This document shows, piece by piece, positions 1 to 11,567 of a stretch of DNA of 64,000 nt. The number at the start of each line of letters is the position of its first letter. Within the stretch, counting starts at the first letter, position 1. This stretch comes from Auanema rhodensis (lineage: Eukaryota > Nematoda > Chromadorea > Rhabditida > Rhabditidae): the NCBI GenBank assembly GCA_964057225.1, contig OZ059894.1:5022001-5086000 (forward strand). The letters are read 5' to 3'. The position numbers and the translations under genes are program-made. The notes under the pieces are model-generated. The model saw only the letters and a list, made by a program, of their open reading frames with translations, searched no databases and was not told where the DNA came from.

Positions 1-96
1 GGAAACTCAACATACACTAATGCATCATTTTTCAAACGATCATAACTAATTTTTGTATTAAGCGTTCCTCAATGTAGTATAGTGCATTCGATGCGG

Positions 97-147
97 ATTT
101 TTAAGCTGCGTCGATCTGTGTTATCAGATTTGCGCTAGCTTAAAAAT
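97..147. other. 11-bp inverted repeat with nested 5-bp hairpin (p97-147, first copy)
   Basis: ATTTTTAAGCT at p97-107 is the exact reverse complement of AGCTTAAAAAT at p137-147, with a 29-base loop. Inside the loop ATCTG (p114-118) pairs with CAGAT (p125-129) around TGTTAT. Beyond a two-base bulge, TGC (p92-94) can pair with GCA (p148-150). The long stem is perfect only in the TTTTAAGCTG haplotype. The TTCCAAG, TTTCAAG and TTCCCAG haplotypes place mismatches in its left arm, while the right arm and the small nested hairpin stay nearly invariant. A structural role in DNA or a transcript is inference. Confidence 0.7.
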
Positions 148-164
148 GCACCGAGATATCAACT

Positions 165-186
165 GATATAAGTTCACACTTATATC
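165..186. other. 9-bp perfect hairpin with 4-base loop (p165-186, first copy)
   Basis: GATATAAGT (p165-173) and ACTTATATC (p178-186) are exact reverse complements around the loop TCAC. The stem is preserved in nearly every unit, although adjacent bases p187-192 are among the most variable in the array. One unit, M70, breaks it (GATATAAATT near 24342). An overlapping alternative dyad pairs ATATCA (p156-161) with TGATAT (p164-169). The inversion at 62257 breaks the direct array at p174, the first loop base. Confidence 0.8.
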
Positions 187-250
187 CTTGATTTTCACCC
201 TGAAGAATTAATTTTTTCGTTGAATAACATTGTCCATCGTCTTTGCCTTG

Positions 251-329
251 AAAAAAGGAATCTAAAAACATCTACTTTTTGCTAAATTATTTTGAAATTT
301 TTCGAAAAAATTTTTGTCAAAATGTTTTT
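251..329. other. A/T-tract-rich segment, candidate for intrinsic curvature (first copy)
   Basis: About nine runs of four to six A or T occur in 79 bp: p251-256, 264-268, 276-280, 290-293, 298-302, 305-310, 311-315, 319-322 and 325-329. Mean centre spacing is about 9 bp, with 12-13 bp in the first part, so phasing is only rough. The segment is almost invariant between copies apart from p249-264, p283 and p290. Curvature and nucleosome positioning are inferred from known A-tract behaviour. Confidence 0.5.
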
Positions 330-335
330 GGAAGC

Positions 336-365
336 TATGTTGAGTGTACATGGAAACTCAACATA
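336..365. other. 10-bp dyad spanning the arbitrary unit boundary (first copy)
   Basis: TATGTTGAGT (p336-345) pairs perfectly with ACTCAACATA (p5-14 of the next unit) around a 10-base loop containing GTAC. Units ending GAAGCAATG instead of GAAGCTATG lose only the outermost pair, leaving 9 bp. A competing pairing joins AGTGTA with TACACT. Short dyads able to extrude as cruciforms are reported in several centromeric satellites, so this is a candidate structural or protein-binding element, not a demonstrated one. Confidence 0.75.
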
Positions 366-1053
366 CACTAATGCATCATTTTTCAAACGATCATAACTAA
401 TTTTTGTATTAAGCGTTTCTCAAAGTAGTATAGTGCATTCGATGCGGATTTCCAAGCTGCGTCGATCTGTGTTATCAGATTTGCGCTAGCTTAAAAATGC
501 ACCGAGATATCAACTGATATAAGTTCACACTTATATCCTTGATTTTCACCCTGGAGAATTAATTTTTTCGTTGAATAACATTGTCCATCGTCTTTGCCTT
601 GAAAAAAGGAATCTAAAAACATCTACTTTTTGCTAAATTATTTTGAAATTTTTCGAAAAAATTTTTGTCAAAATGTTTTTGGAAGCAATGTTGAGTGTAC
701 ATGGAAACTCAACATACACTAATGCATCATTTTTCAAACGATCATAACTAATTTTTGTATTAAGCGTTTCTCAAAGTAGTATAGTGCATTCGATGCGGAT
801 TTTCAAGTTGCGTCGATCTGTGTTATCAGATTTGCGCTAGCTTAAAAATGCACCGAGATATCAACTGATATAAGTTCACACTTATATCCTCGATTTTCAC
901 CCTGAAGAATTAATTTTTTCGTTGAATAACATTGTCCATCGTCTTTGCCTTGAAAAAAGGAATCTAAAAACATCTACTTTTTGCTAAATTATTTTGAAAT
1001 TTTTCGAAAAAATTTTTGTCAAAATGTTTTTGGAAGCTATGTTGAGTGTACAT

Positions 1054-3159
1054 GGAAACTCAACATACACTTATGCATCATTTTTCAAACGATCATAACT
1101 AATTTTTGTATTAAGCGTTCCTCAATGTAGTATAGTGCATTCGATGCGGATTTTTAAGCTGCGTCGATCTGTGTTATCAGATTTGCGCTAGCTTAAAAAT
1201 GCACCGAGATATCAACTGATATAAGTTCACACTTATATCTTTGATTTTCACCCTGTAGAATTAATTTTTTCGTTGAATAACATTGTCCATCGTCTTTGCC
1301 TTGAAAAAAGGAATCTAAAAACATCTACTTTTTGCTAAATTATTTTGAAATTTTTCGAAAAAATTTTTGTCAAAATGTTTTTGGAAGCTATGTTGAGTGT
1401 ACATGGAAACTCAACATACACTTATGCATCATTTTTCAAACGATCATAACTAATTTTTGTATTAAGCGTTCCTCAATGTAGTATAGTGCATTCGATGCGG
1501 ATTTTTAAGCTGCGTCGATCTGTGTTATCAGATTTGCGCTAGCTTAAAAATGCACCGAGATATCAACTGATATAAGTTCACACTTATATCCTCGATTTTC
1601 ACCCTGAAGAATTAATTTTTTCGTTGAATAACATTGTCCATCGTCTTTGCCTTGAAAAAAGGAATCTAAAAACATCTACTTTTTGCTAAATTGTTTTGAA
1701 ATTTTTCGAAAAAATTTTTGTCAAAATGTTTTTGGAAGCTATGTTGAGTGTACATGGAAACTCAACATACACTAATGCATCATTTTTCAAACGATCATAA
1801 CTAATTTTTGTATTAAGCGTTTCTCAAAGTAGTATAGTGCATTCGATGCGGATTTCCAAGCTGCGTCGATCTGTGTTATCAGATTTGCGCTAGCTTAAAA
1901 ATGCACCGAGATATCAACTGATATAAGTTCACACTTATATCCTTGATTTTCACCCTGGAGAATTAATTTTTTCGTTGAATAACATTGTCCATCGTCTTTG
2001 CCTTGAAAAAAGGAATCTAAAAACATCTACTTTTTGCTAAATTATTTTGAAATTTTTCGAAAAAATTTTTGTCAAAATGTTTTTGGAAGCTATGTTGAGT
2101 GTACATGGAAACTCAACATACACTTATGCATCATTTTTCAAACGATCATAACTAATTTTTGTATTAAGCGTTCCTCAATGTAGTATAGTGCATTCGATGC
2201 GGATTTTTAAGCTGCGTCGATCTGTGTTATCAGATTTGCGCTAGCTTAAAAATGCACCGAGATATCAACTGATATAAGTTCACACTTATATCTTTGATTT
2301 TCACCCTGTAGAATTAATTTTTTCGTTGAATAACATTGTCCATCGTCTTTGCCTTGAAAAAAGGAATCTAAAAACATCTACTTTTTGCTAAATTATTTTG
2401 AAATTTTTCGAAAAAATTTTTGTCAAAATGTTTTTGGAAGCTATGTTGAGTGTACATGGAAACTCAACATACACTTATGCATCATTTTTCAAACGATCAT
2501 AACTAATTTTTGTATTAAGCGTTCCTCAATGTAGTATAGTGCATTCGATGCGGATTTTTAAGCTGCGTCGATCTGTGTTATCAGATTTGCGCTAGCTTAA
2601 AAATGCACCGAGATATCAACTGATATAAGTTCACACTTATATCCTCGATTTTCACCCTGAAGAATTAATTTTTTCGTTGAATAACATTGTCCATCGTCTT
2701 TGCCTTGAAAAAAGGAATCTAAAAACATCTACTTTTTGCTAAATTGTTTTGAAATTTTTCGAAAAAATTTTTGTCAAAATGTTTTTGGAAGCTATGTTGA
2801 GTGTACATGGAAACTCAACATACACTAATGCATCATTTTTCAAACGATCATAACTAATTTTTGTATTAAGCGTTTCTCAAAGTAGTATAGTGCATTCGAT
2901 GCGGATTTCCAAGCTGCGTCGATCTGTGTTATCAGATTTGCGCTAGCTTAAAAATGCACCGAGATATCAACTGATATAAGTTCACACTTATATCCTCCAT
3001 TTTCACCCTGAAGAATTAATTTTTTCGTTGAATAACATTGTCCATCGTCTTTGCCTTGAAAAAAGGAATCTAAAAACATCTACTTTTTGCTAAATTATTT
3101 TGAAATTTTTCGAAAAAATTTTTGTCAAAATGTTTTTGGAAGCTATGTTGAGTGTACAT
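1054..3159 (+). repeat. Tandem trimer higher-order repeat, two copies (M4-M6, M7-M9)
   Basis: Copy one is 1054-2106 and copy two 2107-3159 (1053 bp each). Each has a CTTTGATT/CTGTAG unit, then a CCTCGATT unit with G at p290, then a TTCCAAG unit. The copies diverge in the third unit: M6 has CCTTGATT/CTGGAG and M9 has CCTCCATT/CTGAAG. The exchange point of a later conversion or crossover therefore lies between p100 and p186 of the third unit. Confidence 0.8.
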
Positions 3160-5967
3160 GGAAACTCAACATACACTAATGCATCATTTTTCAAACGATC
3201 ATAACTAATTTTTGTATTAAGCGTTTCTCAAAGTAGTATAGTGCATTCGATGCGGATTTCCAAGCTGCGTCGATCTGTGTTATCAGATTTGCGCTAGCTT
3301 AAAAATGCACCGAGATATCAACTGATATAAGTTCACACTTATATCCTCCATTTTCACCCTGAAGAATTAATTTTTTCGTTGAATAACATTGTCCATCGTC
3401 TTTGCCTTGAAAAAAGGAATCTAAAAACATCTACTTTTTGCTAAATTATTTTGAAATTTTTCGAAAAAATTTTTGTCAAAATGTTTTTGGAAGCTATGTT
3501 GAGTGTACATGGAAACTCAACATACACTTATGCATCATTTTTCAAACGATCATAACTAATTTTTGTATTAAGCGTTCCTCAATGTAGTATAGTGCATTCG
3601 ATGCGGATTTTTAAGCTGCGTCGATCTGTGTTATCAGATTTGCGCTAGCTTAAAAATGCACCGAGATATCAACTGATATAAGTTCACACTTATATCCTTG
3701 ATTTTCACCCTGGAGAATTAATTTTTTCGTTGAATAACATTGTCCATCGTCTTTGCCTTGAAAAAAGGAATCTAAAAACATCTACTTTTTGCTAAATTAT
3801 TTTGAAATTTTTCGAAAAAATTTTTGTCAAAATGTTTTTGGAAGCTATGTTGAGTGTACATGGAAACTCAACATACACTTATGCATCATTTTTCAAACGA
3901 TCATAACTAATTTTTGTATTAAGCGTTTCTCAAAGTAGTATAGTGCATTCGATGCGGATTTTCAAGTTGCGTCGATCTGTGTTATCAGATTTGCGCTAGC
4001 TTAAAAATGCACCGAGATATCAACTGATATAAGTTCACACTTATATCCTCGATTTTCACCCTGAAGAATTAATTTTTTCGTTGAATAACATTGTCCATCG
4101 TCTTCGCCTTGAAAAAAGGAATCTAATAACATCTACTTTTTGCTAAATTATTTTGAAATTTTTCGAAAAAATTTTTGTCAAAATGTTTTTGGAAGCTATG
4201 TTGAGTGTACATGGAAACTCAACATACACTAATGCATCATTTTTCAAACGATCATAACTAATTTTTGTATTAAGCGTTTCTCAAAGTAGTATAGTGCATT
4301 CGATGCGGATTTCCAAGCTGCGTCGATCTGTGTTATCAGATTTGCGCTAGCTTAAAAATGCACCGAGATATCAACTGATATAAGTTCACACTTATATCCT
4401 CCATTTTCTCCCTGAAGAATTAATTTTTTCGTTGAATAACATTGTCCATCGTCTTTGCCTTGAAAAAAGGAATCTAAAAACATCTACTTTTTGCTAAATT
4501 ATTTTGAAATTTTTCGAAAAAATTTTTGTCAAAATGTTTTTGGAAGCTATGTTGAGTGTACATGGAAACTCAACATACACTAATGCATCATTTTTCAAAC
4601 GATCATAACTAATTTTTGTATTAAGCGTTCCTCAATGTAGTATAGTGCATTCGATGCGGATTTTTAAGCTGCGTCGATCTGTGTTATCAGATTTGCGCTA
4701 GCTTAAAAATGCACCGAGATATCAACTGATATAAGTTCACACTTATATCCTTGATTTTCACCCTGGAGAATTAATTTTTTCGTTGAATAACATTGTCCAT
4801 CGTCTTTGCCTTGAAAAAAGGAATCTAAAAACATCTACTTTTTGCTAAATTATTTTGAAATTTTTCGAAAAAATTTTTGTCAAAATGTTTTTGGAAGCTA
4901 TGTTGAGTGTACATGGAAACTCAACATACACTTATGCATCATTTTTCAAACGATCATAACTAATTTTTGTATTAAGCGTTTCTCAAAGTAGTATAGTGCA
5001 TTCGATGCGGATTTTCAAGTTGCGTCGATCTGTGTTATCAGATTTGCGCTAGCTTAAAAATGCACCGAGATATCAACTGATATAAGTTCACACTTATATC
5101 CTCGATTTTCACCCTGAAGAATTAATTTTTTCGTTGAATAACATTGTCCATCGTCTTCGCCTTGAAAAAAGGAATCTAATAACATCTACTTTTTGCTAAA
5201 TTATTTTGAAATTTTTCGAAAAAATTTTTGTCAAAATGTTTTTGGAAGCTATGTTGAGTGTACATGGAAACTCAACATACACTAATGCATCATTTTTCAA
5301 ACGATCATAACTAATTTTTGTATTAAGCGTTTCTCAAAGTAGTATAGTGCATTCGATGCGGATTTCCAAGCTGCGTCGATCTGTGTTATCAGATTTGCGC
5401 TAGCTTAAAAATGCACCGAGATATCAACTGATATAAGTTCACACTTATATCCTCCATTTTCTCCCTGAAGAATTAATTTTTTCGTTGAATAACATTGTCC
5501 ATCGTCTTTGCCTTGAAAAAAGGAATCTAAAAACATCTACTTTTTGCTAAATTATTTTGAAATTTTTCGAAAAAATTTTTGTCAAAATGTTTTTGGAAGC
5601 TATGTTGAGTGTACATGGAAACTCAACATACACTAATGCATCATTTTTCAAACGATCATAACTAATTTTTGTATTAAGCGTTCCTCAATGTAGTATAGTG
5701 CATTCGATGCGGATTTTTAAGCTGCGTCGATCTGTGTTATCAGATTTGCGCTAGCTTAAAAATGCACCGAGATATCAACTGATATAAGTTCACACTTATA
5801 TCCTTGATTTTCACCCTGAAGAATTAATTTTTTCGTTGAATAACATTGTCCATCGTCTTTGCCTTGAAAAAAGGAATCTAAAAACATCTACTTTTTGCTA
5901 AATTATTTTGAAATTTTTCGAAAAAATTTTTGTCAAAATGTTTTTGGAAGCTATGTTGAGTGTACAT
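2458..5967 (+). repeat. Ten-monomer block, copy 1 (M8-M17)
   Basis: The haplotype order of M8-M17 is reproduced by M50-M59 at 17170-20679, offset 14712 bp (42 units less the intervening deletions). Shared rare markers are the adjacent pair TCTTCGCC plus CTAATAAC (M12, M15) followed by CTCCCTGAAG (M13, M16). The block itself contains a trimer duplication, M12-M14 against M15-M17. A partial third copy, M41-M46, lies at 14011-16116. Confidence 0.8.
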
Positions 5968-6229
5968 GGAAACTCAACATACACTAATGCATCATTTTTC
6001 AAACGATCATAACTAATTTTTGTATTAAGCGTTTCTCAAAGTAGTATAGTGCATTCGATGCGGATTTCCAAGCTGCGTCGATCTGTGTTATCAGATTTGC
6101 GCTAGCTTAAAAATGCACCGAGATATCAACTGATATAAGTTCACACTTATATCCTCCATTTTCACCCTGAAGAATTAATTTTTTCGTTGAATAACATTGT
6201 CCATCGTCTTTGCCTTGAAAAAAGGAATC

Positions 6230-6250
6230 TAAAAACTTCTACTTTTGCTA
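6230..6250 (+). other. 1-bp deletion and adjacent substitution in M18
   Basis: M18 reads ACTTCTACTTTTGC where the standard is ACATCTACTTTTTGC: one substitution and loss of one T from a five-T run. The unit is 350 bp. It is private to M18. Confidence 0.9.
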
Positions 6251-8382
6251 AATTATTTTGAAATTTTTCGAAAAAATTTTTGTCAAAATGTTTTTGGAAG
6301 CTATGTTGAGTGTACATGGAAACTCAACATACACTTATGCATCATTTTTCAAACGATCATAACTAATTTTTGTATTAAGCGTTCCTCAATGTAGTATAGT
6401 GCATTCGATGCGGATTTTTAAGCTGCGTCGATCTGTGTTATCAGATTTGCGCTAGCTTAAAAATGCACCGAGATATCAACTGATATAAGTTCACACTTAT
6501 ATCCTTGATTTTCACCCTGGAGAATTAATTTTTTCGTTGAATAACATTGTCCATCGTCTTTGCCTTGAAAAAAGGAATCTAAAAACATCTACTTTTTGCT
6601 AAATTATTTTGAAATTTTTCGAAAAAATTTTTGTCAAAATGTTTTTGGAAGCTATGTTGAGTGTACATGGAAACTCAACATACACTTATGCATCATTTTT
6701 CAAACGATCATAACTAATTTTTGTATTAAGCGTTTCTCAAAGTAGTATAGTGCATTCGATGCGGATTTTCAAGTTGCGTCGATCTGTGTTATCAGATTTG
6801 CGCTAGCTTAAAAATGCACCGAGATATCAACTGATATAAGTTCACACTTATATCCTCGATTTTCACCCTGAAGAATTAATTTTTTCGTTGAATAACATTG
6901 TCCATCGTCTTTGCCTTGAAAAAAGGAATCTAAAAACATCTACTTTTTGCTAAATTATTTTGAAATTTTTCGAAAAAATTTTTGTCAAAATGTTTTTGGA
7001 AGCTATGTTGAGTGTACATGGAAACTCAACATACACTAATGCATCATTTTTCAAACGATCATAACTAATTTTTGTATTAAGCGTTTCTCAAAGTAGTATA
7101 GTGCATTCGATGCGGATTTCCAAGCTGCGTCGATCTGTGTTATCAGATTTGCGCTAGCTTAAAAATGCACCGAGATATCAACTGATATAAGTTCACACTT
7201 ATATCTTCGATTTTCACCCTGAAGAATTGATTTTTTCGTTGAATAACATTGTCCATCGTCTTTGCCTTGAAAAAAGGAATCTAAAAACATCTACTTTTTG
7301 CTAAATTATTTTGAAATTTTTCGAAAAAATTTTTGTCAAAATGTTTTTGGAAGCTATGTTGAGTGTACATGGAAACTCAACATACACTAATGCATCATTT
7401 TTCAAACGATCATAACTAATTTTTGTATTAAGCGTTTCTCAAAGTAGTATAGTGCATTCGATGCGGATTTCCAAGCTGCGTCGATCTGTGTTATCAGATT
7501 TGCGCTAGCTTAAAAATGCACCGAGATATCAACTGATATAAGTTCACACTTATATCCTCCATTTTCACCCTGAAGAATTAATTTTTTCGTTGAATAACAT
7601 TGTCCATCGTCTTTGCCTTGAAAAAAGGAATCTAAAAACATCTACTTTTTGCTAAATTATTTTGAAATTTTTCGAAAAAATTTTTGTCAAAATGTTTTTG
7701 GAAGCTATGTTGAGTGTACATGGAAACTCAACATACACTTATGCATCATTTTTCAAACGATCATAACTAATTTTTGTATTAAGCGTTTCTCAAAGTAGTA
7801 TAGTGCATTCGATGCGGATTTTCAAGTTGCGTCGATCTGTGTTATCAGATTTGCGCTAGCTTAAAAATGCACCGAGATATCAACTGATATAAGTTCACAC
7901 TTATATCCTCGATTTTCACCCTGAAGAATTAATTTTTTCGTTGAATAACATTGTCCATCGTCTTTGCCTTGAAAAAAGGAATCTAAAAACATCTACTTTT
8001 TGCTAAATTATTTTGAAATTTTTCGAAAAAATTTTTGTCAAAATGTTTTTGGAAGCTATGTTGAGTGTACATGGAAACTCAACATACACTAATGCATCAT
8101 TTTTCAAACGATCATAACTAATTTTTGTATTAAGCGTTTCTCAAAGTAGTATAGTGCATTCGATGCGGATTTCCAAGCTGCGTCGATCTGTGTTATCAGA
8201 TTTGCGCTAGCTTAAAAATGCACCGAGATATCAACTGATATAAGTTCACACTTATATCCTCCATTTTCACCCTGAAGAATTAATTTTTTCGTTGAATAAC
8301 ATTGTCCATCGTCTTTGCCTTGAAAAAAGGAATCTAAAAACATCTACTTTTTGCCAAATTATTTTGAAATTTTTCGAAAAAA

Positions 8383-8388
8383 TTTTTG
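8383..8388 (+). other. 14-bp deletion point between short direct repeats (M24)
   Basis: The usual order is TTTTTG, then TCAAAATG, then TTTTTG. Here one TTTTTG and the 8-bp spacer are missing, exactly 14 bp, leaving a 337-bp unit. This is the signature of slippage or annealing between 6-bp direct repeats. The same lesion recurs in M38 (13282-13287) and M63 (22043-22048). All three units also have C at p283 (GCCAAATT). Confidence 0.95.
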
Positions 8389-8447
8389 GAAGCTATGTTG
8401 AGTGTACATGGAAACTCAACATACACTAATGCATCATTTTTCAAACG

Positions 8448-8462
8448 ATCATAACTATTTTT
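8448..8462 (+). other. 1-bp deletion in M25
   Basis: ATAACTATTTTTG replaces ATAACTAATTTTTG, with loss of one A, giving a 350-bp unit. The paralogous M39 retains the base, so the deletion arose after the block duplicated. Confidence 0.9.
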
Positions 8463-8759
8463 GTATTAAGCGTTCCTCAATGTAGTATAGTGCATTCGAT
8501 GCGGATTTTTAAGCTGCGTCGATCTGTGTTATCAGATTTGCGCTAGCTTAAAAATGCACCGAGATATCAACTGATATAAGTTCACACTTATATCCTTGAT
8601 TTTCACCCTGAAGAATTAATTTTTTCGTTGAATAACATTGTCCATCGTCTTTGCCTTGAAAAAAGGAATCTAAAAACATCTACTTTTTGCTAAATTATTT
8701 TGAAATTTTTCGAAAAAATTTTTGTCAAAATGTTTTTGGAAGCTATGTTGAGTGTACAT

Positions 8760-9461
8760 GGAAACTCAACATACACTTATGCATCATTTTTCAAACGATC
8801 ATAACTAATTTTTGTATTAAGCGTTTCTCAAAGTAGTATAGTGCATTCGATGCGGATTTTCAAGTTGCGTCGATCTGTGTTATCAGATTTGCGCTAGCTT
8901 AAAAATGCACCGAGATATCAACTGATATAAGTTCACACTTATATCCTCGATTTTCACCCTGAAGAATTAATTTTTTCGTTGAATAACATTGTCCATCGTC
9001 TTTGCCTTGAAAAATGGAATCTAAAAACATCTACTTTTTGCTAAATTATTTTGAAATTTTTCGAAACAATTTTTGTCAAAATGTTTTTGGAAGCAATGTT
9101 GAGTGTACATGGAAACTCAACATACACTAATGCATCATTTTTCAAACGATCATAACTAATTTTTGTATCAAGCGTTTCTTAATGTAGTATAGTGCATTCG
9201 ATGCGGATTTTTAAGCTGCGTCGATCTGTGTTATCAGATTTGCGCTAGCTTAAAAATGCACCGAGATATCAACTGATATAAGTTCACACTTATATCCTCG
9301 ATTTTCACCCTGAAGAAATAATTTTTTCGTTGAATAACATTGTCCATCGTCTTTGCCTTGAAAAAAGGAATCTAAAAACATTTAATTTTTGCTGAATTAT
9401 TTTGAAATTTTTCGAAAAAATTTTTGTCAAAATGTTTTTGGAAGCTATGTTGAGTGTACAT
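8760..9461 (+). repeat. Divergent monomers M26-M27
   Basis: M26 carries AAAAATGGAATC, CGAAACAATT and GAAGCAATG. M27 carries GTATCAAGCG, TTTCTTAATG, GAAGAAATAA, CATTTAATTTTTGCTG and other private changes. They differ from the local types much more than neighbours do. M27 shares GTATCAAGCG only with M166, about 49 kb away, suggesting both preserve an older variant. They look like units bypassed by homogenisation. Confidence 0.75.
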
Positions 9462-11567
9462 GGAAACTCAACATACACTTATGCATCATTTTTCAAACGA
9501 TCATAACTAATTTTTGTATTAAGCGTTCCTCAATGTAGTATAGTGCATTCGATGCGGATTTTTAAGCTGCGTCGATCTGTGTTATCAGATTTGCGCTAGC
9601 TTAAAAATGCACCGAGATATCAACTGATATAAGTTCACACTTATATCCTCGATTTTCACCCTGAAGAATTAATTTTTTCGTTGAATAACATTGTCCATCG
9701 TCTTTGCCTTGAAAAAAGGAATCTAAAAACATCTACTTTTTGCTAAATTGTTTTGAAATTTTTCGAAAAAATTTTTGTCAAAATGTTTTTGGAAGCTATG
9801 TTGAGTGTACATGGAAACTCAACATACACTAATGCATCATTTTTCAAACGATCATAACTAATTTTTGTATTAAGCGTTTCTCAAAGTAGTATAGTGCATT
9901 CGATGCGGATTTCCAAGCTGCGTCGATCTGTGTTATCAGATTTGCGCTAGCTTAAAAATGCACCGAGATATCAACTGATATAAGTTCACACTTATATCCT
10001 CCATTTTCACCCTGAAGAATTAATTTTTTCGTTGAATAACATTGTCCATCGTCTTTGCCTTGAAAAAAGGAATCTAAAAACATCTACTTTTTGCTAAATT
10101 ATTTTGAAATTTTTCGAAAAAATTTTTGTCAAAATGTTTTTGGAAGCTATGTTGAGTGTACATGGAAACTCAACATACACTAATGCATCATTTTTCAAAC
10201 GATCATAACTAATTTTTGTATTAAGCGTTTCTCAAAGTAGTATAGTGCATTCGATGCGGATTTCCAAGCTGCGTCGATCTGTGTTATCAGATTTGCGCTA
10301 GCTTAAAAATGCACCGAGATATCAACTGATATAAGTTCACACTTATATCCTTGATTTTCACCCTGGAGAATTAATTTTTTCGTTGAATAACATTGTCCAT
10401 CGTCTTTGCCTTGAAAAAAGGAATCTAAAAACATCTACTTTTTGCTAAATTATTTTGAAATTTTTCGAAAAAATTTTTGTCAAAATGTTTTTGGAAGCTA
10501 TGTTGAGTGTACATGGAAACTCAACATACACTTATGCATCATTTTTCAAACGATCATAACTAATTTTTGTATTAAGCGTTTCTCAAAGTAGTATAGTGCA
10601 TTCGATGCGGATTTTCAAGTTGCGTCGATCTGTGTTATCAGATTTGCGCTAGCTTAAAAATGCACCGAGATATCAACTGATATAAGTTCACACTTATATC
10701 CTCGATTTTCACCCTGAAGAATTAATTTTTTCGTTGAATAACATTGTCCATCGTCTTTGCCTTGAAAAAAGGAATCTAAAAACATCTACTTTTTGCTAAA
10801 TTATTTTGAAATTTTTCGAAAAAATTTTTGTCAAAATGTTTTTGGAAGCTATGTTGAGTGTACATGGAAACTCAACATACACTAATGCATCATTTTTCAA
10901 ACGATCATAACTAATTTTTGTATTAAGCGTTTCTCAAAGTAGTATAGTGCATTCGATGCGGATTTCCAAGCTGCGTCGATCTGTGTTATCAGATTTGCGC
11001 TAGCTTAAAAATGCACCGAGATATCAACTGATATAAGTTCACACTTATATCCTCGATTTTCACCCTGAAGAATTAATTTTTTCGTTGAATAACATTGTCC
11101 ATCGTCTTTGCCTTGAAAAAAGGAATCTAAAAACATCTACTTTTTGCTAAATTATTTTGAAATTTTTCGAAAAAATTTTTGTCAAAATGTTTTTGGAAGC
11201 TATGTTGAGTGTACATGGAAACTCAACATACACTAATGCATCATTTTTCAAACGATCATAACTAATTTTTGTATTAAGCGTTTCTCAAAGTAGTATAGTG
11301 CATTCGATGCGGATTTCCAAGCTGCGTCGATCTGTGTTATCAGATTTGCGCTAGCTTAAAAATGCACCGAGATATCAACTGATATAAGTTCACACTTATA
11401 TCCTTGATTTTCACCCTGGAGAATTAATTTTTTCGTTGAATAACATTGTCCATCGTCTTTGCCTTGAAAAAAGGAATCTAAAAACATCTACTTTTTGCTA
11501 AATTATTTTGAAATTTTTCGAAAAAATTTTTGTCAAAATGTTTTTGGAAGCTATGTTGAGTGTACAT

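Larger units (their letters stand above)
1..351 (+). repeat. Reference monomer M1 with internal map
   Basis: M1 serves as the position key. It carries ACTAATG at p17-23, TTCCTCAATG at p65-74, TTTTAAGCTG at p99-108, CCTTGATT at p186-193 and CTGAAG at p200-205. Near-universal restriction sites are NsiI ATGCAT (p20-25), NheI GCTAGC (p134-139), EcoRV GATATC (p155-160) and TTCGAA (p301-306). G+C is uneven: about 45% in p61-120 but roughly 25% in p241-351. The sense strand has stops in all frames, for example TAA in CATAACTAA at p41-49. The phase is arbitrary because base 1 is simply the window edge. Confidence 0.95.
6669..10163 (+). repeat. Higher-order block, copy 1 (M20-M29), with a 14-bp deletion and an extra divergent unit
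   Basis: M20-M26 match M34-M40 (11568-14010), offset 4899 bp. Shared rare markers are CTTCGATT with GAATTGATT (M21, M35), and GCCAAATT plus the 14-bp deletion (M24, M38). M28 and M29 match M41 and M42. M27 (9111-9461) has no partner in the second copy and is strongly divergent, so one copy lost it or the other gained it. Confidence 0.8.

Noticed and set aside
216-232. CENP-B box in TTCGTTGAATAACATTG
   Set aside because: It has TTCG and the central A at the right spacing, but lacks the CGGG core needed by the NTTCGNNNNANNCGGGN consensus. No better match was found.
241-260. Rho-independent terminator from CCTT/AAGG near the A run
   Set aside because: The stem is only 4 bp, the sequence recurs in every unit, and the context is a eukaryotic-type satellite with no genes to terminate.
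1-351. Membership in a named satellite family such as Drosophila 1.688 (359 bp) or Tribolium TCAST (about 360 bp)
   Set aside because: Length and AT-richness are similar, but I cannot recognise sequence identity by eye. A database search of the monomer would decide; without it no family name is justified.
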